Made by a program: the position numbers and the translations under genes. DNA of 64,000 bases. It comes from Haematobia irritans. Lineage: Eukaryota; Arthropoda; Insecta; Diptera; Muscidae. The stretch lies in NCBI RefSeq assembly GCF_050003625.1, contig NC_134397.1, forward strand, positions 270,562,070 through 270,626,069, written 5' to 3'. Shown here one piece after another: positions 57,087 to 64,000 of this stretch (within the stretch, counting starts at the first letter, position 1; the number at the start of each line of letters is the position of its first letter). The notes below the pieces were generated by a model, which worked only from the letters and a program-made list of their open reading frames with translations, had not been told where the DNA came from and made no database searches.

Positions 57087-58902
57087 TATACCCTCCATCA
57101 TAGGATGGGGGTATATTAACTTTGTCATTCCGTTTGTAACACATCGAAATATTGCTCTAAGACCCTATAAAGTATATATATTCTGGGTCGTGGTGAAATT
57201 CTGAGTCGATCTAAGCATGTCCGTCCGTCCGTCTGTTGAAATCACGCTAACTTCCGAACGAAACAAGCTATCGACTTGAAACTTGGCACAAGTAGTTGTT
57301 ATCGATGTAGGTCGGATGGTATTGAAAATGGGCAATATCGGTCCACTTTTACGTATAGCCCCCATATAAAGGGACCCTCAGATTTGGCTTGTGGAGCCTC
57401 TAACAGAAGCATATTTCATCCGATCCTGCTGAAATTTGGTACATGGTGTTGGTATATGGTCTCTAACAACCATGCAAAAATGGGTCCACATCGGTCCATA
57501 ATTATATATAGCCCCCATATAAACCGATCCCCAGATTTGGCTTGCGGAGCCTCAAAGAGAAGCAAATTTCATCCGATCCGGCTGAAATTCGGTACATGAT
57601 GTTGGTATATGGTCTCTAACAACCATGCAAAAATTGGTCCACATCAGTCCATAATTATATATAGACCCCATATAAACCGATCTCCAGATTTGGCTTGCGA
57701 AGCCTCAAAGAGAAGCAAATTGTATCCGATCCGGCTGAAATTTGGTACATGGTGTTAGTATATGGTCTTTAACTACCGTGCAAAAATTGGTCCACATCGG
57801 TCCATAATTATATATAGCGCCCATATAAACCGATCCACAGATTTGGGTTCCGGAGCCTCAAAGAGAAGCAAATTTCATCCGATCCGCCTGAAATTTGGTA
57901 CATGATATTGGTATATGGTCTCTAACAACCATGCAAAAATTGGTCCACATCGGTTCATAATTATATATAGCCCCCATATAAACCGATCCCCAGATTTGGC
58001 TTGCGAAGTCTCCAAGAGAAGCAAATTTCATCCAATCCGGTTGTAATTTGGAACATGGTGTTAGTATATGATCTTTAACAAGCGTGCCAGAATTGGTCAA
58101 TATCGGTCCATAATTATATATAGCCCCCATATAAAACGTTCTCCAGATTTGACCTCCGGAGCCTCTTGGAGGAGCAAAATTCATCCGATCCGGTTCAAAT
58201 TAGGAACGTGGTATATGGTATATGGTCGCTAACAACCATACCAAAATTGGTCCAATCACACAATCGGTTCATAATCATGGTTGCCACTAGAGCCAAAAAT
58301 AATCCTCCTAAATTTTATTTCTATAGAAAATTTTGTCAAAATTTTATTTCTATAGACAATTTTGTCAAAATTTTATTTGTAGAGAAAATTTTGTTAACAT
58401 TTTATTCGGTTCATAATCAAATTTTCATCATTTTCAAAACTTTATTTCTATAGAAAATTTTGTCAAAAGTTTATTTATATAGAAAATTTTGTTAAAATTT
58501 TATTTCTGTAGAAATTTTTGTCAAAATTTTCTTTCTACAGAATATTTTGTCAAAATTTTTATTTCTATAGAAAATTTTGTGAAAATTTTATTTCTATAGA
58601 AAATTTTGTTAAAATTTTATTTCTGTAGAAAATTTTGTCAAAATTGTATGTCTACTATGTCAAACTAAATTATATACGTATTGGATCGCTCTTTTTTGAT
58701 TTAATATATACCACGTATGGACTTACATACAATTTAGAAGATGGTGTTAGGAGGTTTTAAGATACCTTGCCATCGGCAAGCGTTACCGCAACTTAAGTAA
58801 TTCGATTGTGGATGGCAGTGTTTAGAAGAAGTTTCTACGCAGTCCATGATGGAGGGTACATAAGCTTCGGCCTGGCCGAACTTACGGCCGTATATACTTG
58901 TT
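57087..58902 (-). mobile_element. Rep-A element with internal 29-bp array, complete
   Basis: On the minus strand the head ACAAGTATATACGGCCGTAA is at 58902. Head blocks continue to ATACGTATATAATTT, then a 29-bp array (about 58295-58660), TGGCAACCATGATTATGAAC, six monomers, a short GGACGGACGGAC tract, TTTCACCACGACCCAG, and the tail hairpin TATACCCTCCATC...GATGGGGGTATA at 57087-57115. It shares the array junction with 16187-18455. It lies inside the hAT element. Confidence 0.8.
58295..58660 (-). repeat. 29-bp array inside rep-A
   Basis: About twelve units of ATTTCTATAGAAAATTTTG plus TCAAAATTTT. One is interrupted near 58404-58440, where GGTTCATAATCAAATTTTCA intrudes. It is bounded by GGTTGCCACTAGAGCC at 58279. 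Confidence 0.8.
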
Positions 58903-59154
58903 TGGTTTTGCAACAGACGTAGAGAAGAGGTTTTGTTATATTTGTAATGTGTGTGTGTATGTTTATGTTTGCAACAACCTCCATCGACATCAGTCCGTGG
59001 TAATTTCGCTTTTTTCCCCTTCATTGTATAATAAATGTATATGCGCACATTTTTCAACTAAAATTGAAACTATCCATAATTTTAATTAAATTTTCGAGAA
59101 CTAATATCAGAAATAAGAGAATGCTAGGATATAGTACAATAGTAAAGCAAATGT

Positions 59155-59810
59155 GAATGAAAAAAAGCATGCCCGGTTCCAAAGATTTTGTCTTTACTTT
59201 AACAGTTTGGGTATTAATTCCGAGCCAAAGAAGCGGAGAATACAAGTAAGGATACTTTACAGACGTAATTCTCTTTTAAATTTGGGGGTTATGTACTTTC
59301 TTCTAGGAAGCAAATGTTAATTTTTCATTTTTTTAGATTTTTTTCGTCAGATGTTATCAAAATCCTTTAAAAACGAGTTAACGAGTTATTTTTTTCCCAT
59401 ATTAAGACTCGACTTCCAGTAGAAATTATGCTATGTTTTAAGTAAAAGGCGTCTTTAAAATAAAGTGTTGAAAAACATGTCTTATTTTTTAACGATTTGT
59501 TGCTTTGTAGGCAAGATGCAAAAAGGAAACAAATTTAAAGACAATTTTATTAATTTTAAAGAATGTTTCTTATTTATTAAAGTCACGTTGACATTACCTC
59601 AAAAATTTTATCTTTCATGTTATGATACACATTTTTAAGTAAAATCACTTAATTATAAGGACATTACAACTTCATTCAAAAGTTTATTGCCTTTTGGACA
59701 AGAAAAAAAAAACTTTATTTTAGAGAAATGCGTCTTCCATGTTAAGCAAATTTGCATTCTTATTCTAAGGACATGGAATCTTTGACTTCACGACAATATT
59801 TTTTTCAGTG
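59155..59810. mobile_element. MITE-G copy 2, longest
   Basis: It starts near GAAAAAAAGCATGCCCGG and ends ATTTTTTTCAGTG at 59810, whose complement CACTGAAAAAAA equals the left end of the copy at 46065. It includes ATTCCGAGCCAAAGAAGCGG and CGACTTCCAGTAGAAATTAT. Noncoding. Confidence 0.65.
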
Positions 59811-60300
59811 TAGAAAACTAAAAAATTAAGTATAAATAAGATCGTTTAATTGCATTTATTTGACGTTCATTACAAACATCTTTGTAGTAATACGGGATGA
59901 AATTGATCGAAAGTACTGTTGTTACTTTTACAACACATACTAGATATATATTTTGACATTTGCCGTTTTTGAAAACAATTACTAAAAAACACGTTGTGTT
60001 TTCCCCAATGTACGTACGTACAAAAATACATATCGTACATTTTAAACGTTTACTCACACTACGCTAAGTACTAGCTAAATTTGAAATTACCTACACAGTG
60101 TAATTTCAAAGTTACACATTTCATTCAAGTAATATTTTATTCGGAGCGGAGCGGTTTTTCATTTGGAAACCGCTCCGCTCCCGCTCCGCTCCGGATTTTA
60201 GAAATGCCGCTCCCGCTCCGCTCCCGCTCCGGCAAAAAAAGGGCTTGCTCCGCTCCGCTCCACGCTCCGCTCCGCTCCGCTCCGGATCCCTGGTTTGCAT

Positions 60301-62161
60301 AGCTAAAATCTATCAGGAATTTTTGGTAAACATAAAAATACTGCTAATTGTACCGAAAATGTTTTCTTGGTCAGATAATGCCATGGCAACGAATCTATGT
60401 TGTTCAAAGACGACACCATTATTTACTCCTACAAATGGTTAAGTCTGTAGAGCAAAAATACCAATCCCCTCCAGCCCTCTCCATCACTAAGACCACAAAA
60501 TGACTGGAAAAAAACCATAACATGGAGTTTTGTTTTTCTACATCAATTCGAACGAAATATCTCACTTGTATTCCTTAGTTCGAAAAAATGACGTTCCTTA
60601 CATTATGGCTGAGAGTATACGATGACCACAATGTTTTGAGGTTTCCAAGCAGTAACTGGATTTTTTGGGGTTTTGTAATTTAGGATTGCATGATCTAAAC
60701 TGCAACATAGTTTGAATTTTTTCACCTCCCATCCGTGGGCAGATGTTCATATTGTATGAGAACAATACACCTATGTGCTCCAAAAGCCTAAGGGAATTAA
60801 GTGGTTTTGAACTTGTTAAAAGATGTGGACTTATAGGAAAGTCTAAATTAGGCGGAACAATAGCCATGCCAAATTGTATACATGGGTTACCCGATTTTAA
60901 CAAGAAGGCTGTATCGCCCCGTATGCCACCAATTCTGTGGGGTTGGTTTTGTATACCATATATATAGCGTATATTGTGTAAATGTCCCAGAAAATCTCAA
61001 GTAAATTATAAGCCCAATTTTTAAACAGCAGTGCAAGGGGAGGCCCCTCCTCCCTTCCGAATATCACAAAATCAGATATCCATTATAATAATCGGAAAAG
61101 TTTAATTGTTTGATTGACCAGAACCTGTGCCCTTTTATTTTTCCCCGACCAAATATTGAAAAATCATATACCTCAAGTAAATAACATAATCTCCCCCGAG
61201 TTCTCCGTAAAATTTAAGTAAGTCGACAAATTTTAATTTTTATAAAAGTCGGACCAATTATCGAAAAATAAAGTAGCTGTTCTTTGCCTAGACGCAACCT
61301 TCCCTGAAAATTTCAAGCAAATCGAATAATTTTGTTCCATTTTTCAAAAAGTCGGTCAAGCTCTTCTTGAATTTTATTTGCTATAAACCTCACAAGGACC
61401 GAGACCTTTCCAACGAATACAATACCATGGAAATCGGTTCGTGCGTTCTGGAGTTGCATCAGAGAGGGCGCTGTATAAAAAGATTTTCCCGCTTTTCAGT
61501 TGAAACTTTTCTTGAATTTTCTTTGCTACAAACCTTACGGAGCCCGAGACCTTTCCAACGAATGCAAAATCGGAAATCAAAATTGGAAATCGGTTCGTTT
61601 GTTCTGAAGTTATTGCGTCAGGAAGGAAAACCCGACTTATTTTTATATAGTAGAATATCAAATCCCTAAATGTAAAGGCAACCTTCGAAATGAATTTCAG
61701 ACCGAACCCCCATTGTTTACACTTCATCTCTATAATTATATTTTAGAGGTAGAATCCCCAGGGTTGCCTCAGATATTGAGATGCATGTCGAAAGCTCAGT
61801 GATTGACTTTTCAGTGATTAAACTTAAATTCTAGATCGAAACCTCATTGGTTTGAGTTGTAGACCCGTACCTGGATTGTAGGTATAAGTGATTGGGGCTG
61901 CAGACTCAAACCTCAATGCTTGATCTGCAGATCAATAAATCGATCTTCTTGAGCAGCGAAAACTCTGTATTAGGTTGAACTATGGGTCTTCCTTATAACC
62001 ACAACATATTTGGTTTACATGATTACATTTTTATGATTTTCAGCGCGGTTGAACTCGTTCCTTTTATATTCTGTAAGTTTTCCAAATTTACCCAATGTTA
62101 GTCAAATTTTGGAATTAAAAAACAAACTCTTTCGTTCAGACTCCCCAAACAAAAACCTGCA
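60301..62161. other. Intron 4 spacer with a diverged tandem duplication
   Basis: Mostly unassigned. About 61357-61480 and 61510-61640 are diverged repeats of each other (CTTGAATTTTATTTGCTATA versus CTTGAATTTTCTTTGCTACA; GAGACCTTTCCAACGAAT twice; GAAATCGGTTCGTG/TTGTTCTG). ORFs there (61367-61669 on +, 61374-61727 on -) have no recognised domain and look incidental. Confidence 0.5.
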
Positions 62162-62163
62162 TA

Positions 62164-62736
62164 CACAGAAAAAAATATCACCAAAATATTTCCAATTAAA
62201 AAGTTAATTGAAGTTGAATTTTTTTTCAATTAATAAATTAATTGATACAATTAACTTTTTAATCATGATAGAAACATTAAGTTAATTAAGTCAATGATTG
62301 AAATTTTTAAAATGTTTAATTAAAAAATTAATTGATACAATTAACTTTTTAATCAAATTCGGAAGACTAATTCAGTTAAAAAAAGTGCTGATTTTTTTTT
62401 ACTTTTTTAATTGAAAATGTATTTCAAACAATCATTTTTTAATCCAAATAAAAACTCTAAGCCAATCTAACTAAGTAATTAAAAATAGTTACCTTTTTTA
62501 ATTAATAAATTAATTGCGTTTTGCAATCAACATCAATTAAATTTTTAATTGAATCAATTAAAAAATTAATTGAATTTTGCTGAAAAAATCAATTAATTTT
62601 TTAATCAAGAATTTTTTCTATGCCCAATTAAAACTGTGATTGATACTATCATTTTCGTGATTGAAGACATTTCAATTAAAAAATTAATTGGATCAATTAA
62701 TTTGGTGATTGAATCAGAGAAAAATTTTTTTGTGTG
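62164..62736. mobile_element. MITE-L copy 5, long form (573 bp)
   Basis: The ends are CACAGAAAAAAATATCACC and TTTTTTTGTGTG, with TA at 62162-62163 and 62737-62738. It contains many ATTAATT palindromes and the common GTGATTGAAGACATTTCAAT block. It is about twice the length of copies 1 and 2, which look like internal deletion derivatives. Confidence 0.75.
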
Positions 62737-62738
62737 TA

Positions 62739-64000
62739 TGTTCCTATTCGTTAACACGCCCTAATGTCTTGTACCAATGTATGTTTTAGGGTATTTTTTT
62801 TTAAACAAAATCCAACATATTTCATAATCAAATCATTTTTCTCTCATCATATTAAACTTTTCTATACTTCCATGCCATTCAGTAGCTTTTTTATTTTTAA
62901 GCTCTATTGTCATGTTATTAAAACTTTTGGATCTGCTTGTCCCAGAGTACATATGTACACGCAATTTATGGGACAATGTGCTACTGCTTTGTCCTCCAGT
63001 TAACAGTACAAAGTTTGAAAACAATCTGTCATCCGACAAAATTTTAAAATAAATATTTTATTTTTAGTGAAGAAGCAAAAAAAGTTAAAAGTCTTACTCT
63101 GCAAACAACGACAACGAACAAAACACCAACCAATTTTATTCGTTTGACATATATCAAACTCTTTGCCATAATATTTTTTTTGGTCGATTATTTCATTGAC
63201 AATTTTTGTGTTGTGTTGAAAGTCGTCTTGAAACAGTCATGGACTTTAACATCACAAAAGTAAGAATTTTTGGATGGCCTTAAAATTTAATTTTGAATTG
63301 TTTTTTAGGGTAAAGAAAAAAAGTTTTCCGATTTCTGTTTACTTGGATTCAAAGATTTTGACCTTCCCTTAAGAATTTTGGTATGGATTCCGAGCGAGGC
63401 TCTATAAAAATAAATTTAAGAAAAAGTTATGTACAAATAACTTTTGGTTTAAAAACCCCAAACAAAGTTCATTATTAAATTGTTGCTAAAATTAACTTAT
63501 ATATTGCAACAACAACAAATATTTTGTTTTATTTTTTTTTTTTTTTAATGTGTAAGAAATTTTTCTTTATTCCAAATATATCTCAAAAATTTCTTGAAAA
63601 ATTTAAATGACCATATTCTCAAAAACAGTAAGAATGAACTGCAGTGTGGTTAAAATGGTGATGATCTAACATTTTCGAGATAGTTCATTTTTCCCATAAC
63701 AAAGTTTAGTTTTTTTCTGTTTATATACACTGAACAAAATATGGTCGTGAGGCCAAAGATTTCATGCCCTTAAAATACGAATGCAGATTTGCTTAGCATA
63801 GAAGACGCATTTCTATAATATAAAGTTTATTCCCTTGTCCAAAAGTCGATAAACTTTGACTTAAAAATGGGTATCATAACACGAAAGAAAAATGTTTTGG
63901 TGTAAGGTCGACTTGACTTTAGTAATTCCGAGAAATTCTTTAAAATTAATGAAATTGTCTTTAAATTTGACGTCTTTTAGCATCTCGACTGCAAAGCAAA
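62739..64000. other. Intron 4 end of window: spacer and MITE-G pieces
   Basis: 63297-63420 resembles a worn MITE-G head (TGGATTCAAAGATTTTGACC, GGTATGGATTCCGAGCG). 63728-64000 is an inverted MITE-G part starting CACTGAACAAAATATGGTCG with TA before it, and is cut by the window end. At 63234 ATGGACTTTAACATCACAAAA is followed by GTAAGA, a conceivable but unsupported mini-exon. Confidence 0.45.

Larger units (their letters stand above)
55782..60292. mobile_element. hAT-type element, 4.5 kb, with CTCCG-rich subterminal repeats and nested insertions
   Basis: The 8-bp direct repeat GTTTGCAT lies at 55774-55781 and 60293-60300. The element starts CAGGGATCCGGAGCGG and, read inward from the other end, starts with the same 16 bases. 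Both ends carry dense CTCCG/CGGAG pentamers: 55787-55920 and 60139-60287. No hAT transposase is recognisable between them. The interior is occupied by rep-D (55977-56600), MITE-G pieces (56605-56895, 59155-59810), rep-A with a 29-bp array (57087-58902) and unassigned spacers. An 8-bp duplication, CAGGG ends and subterminal repeats are hAT hallmarks. It is non-autonomous as it stands. Confidence 0.85.

Noticed and set aside
61374..61727. 117-codon minus-strand ORF in intron 4
   Set aside because: It overlaps an equally open plus-strand frame across a tandem duplication, with no recognised domain.

Overview
The window reads as nuclear DNA of a dipteran, most likely a muscid or other calyptrate fly. 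That is inferred from four things: an insect PRXamide-type neuropeptide receptor, an errantivirus, high A+T, and several repeat families with the (TA)n/(GTCY)n microsatellites and ~150-bp tandem monomers described for dipteran mini-me/DINE-1 elements. No bacterial, plasmid, CRISPR or phage feature is present.

The only host gene I can support is the 5' part of a class A GPCR on the + strand, closest to the hugin/pyrokinin-2 receptor type. Four coding exons (19047-19557, 26602-26767, 44989-45121, 50066-50264) join in consistent phases (1, 2, 0, 1) and encode about 336 residues: the N-terminus, TM1 to TM5 and the start of intracellular loop 3. TM6/TM7 were not found in the remaining 13.7 kb. The introns are about 7.0, 18.2, 4.9 and more than 13.7 kb and are mostly mobile DNA.

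Layout. 1-18.4 kb: a LINE remnant, nested repeats and MITEs, two long arrays of a 29-bp near-palindromic unit, a tRNA-derived SINE, and an internally deleted Tc1/mariner element. 18.8-26.8 kb: exons 1-2 around a repeat-filled intron. Intron 2 (26.8-45.0 kb): a 47-bp-stem hairpin, an RTE-like LINE with a 10-bp target duplication, a (TA)n tract holding a 74-bp copy of that LINE, and an errantivirus on the - strand (36480-43787) with 389-bp LTRs that look identical. Intron 3 and intron 4: further rolling-circle-like repeats, MITEs, a SINE split by a MITE, and a 4.5-kb hAT-type element (55782-60292) with CTCCG-rich ends and an 8-bp target duplication.

Labels used below. Rep-A, B, C and D are four related noncoding families with heads of type CAAGTA..., ~130-165-bp monomers containing TATATGGGnGCTATA, a GTCY tract, and a 3' hairpin built on TATACCC/GGGTATA. 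Mini-me/DINE-1/Helentron-like is my inference from this architecture. MITE-L is TA-flanked, rich in AATTAATT, with CACA(G/C)AAAAA ends. MITE-E has CCCA(G/C)CAAAAAAA ends. MITE-G has CACTGAAAAAAA ends. The nesting gives a relative history: old rep families and arrays, then MITEs, SINE and mariner, then the LINE and the apparently recent errantivirus. All coordinates and identities were read by eye.
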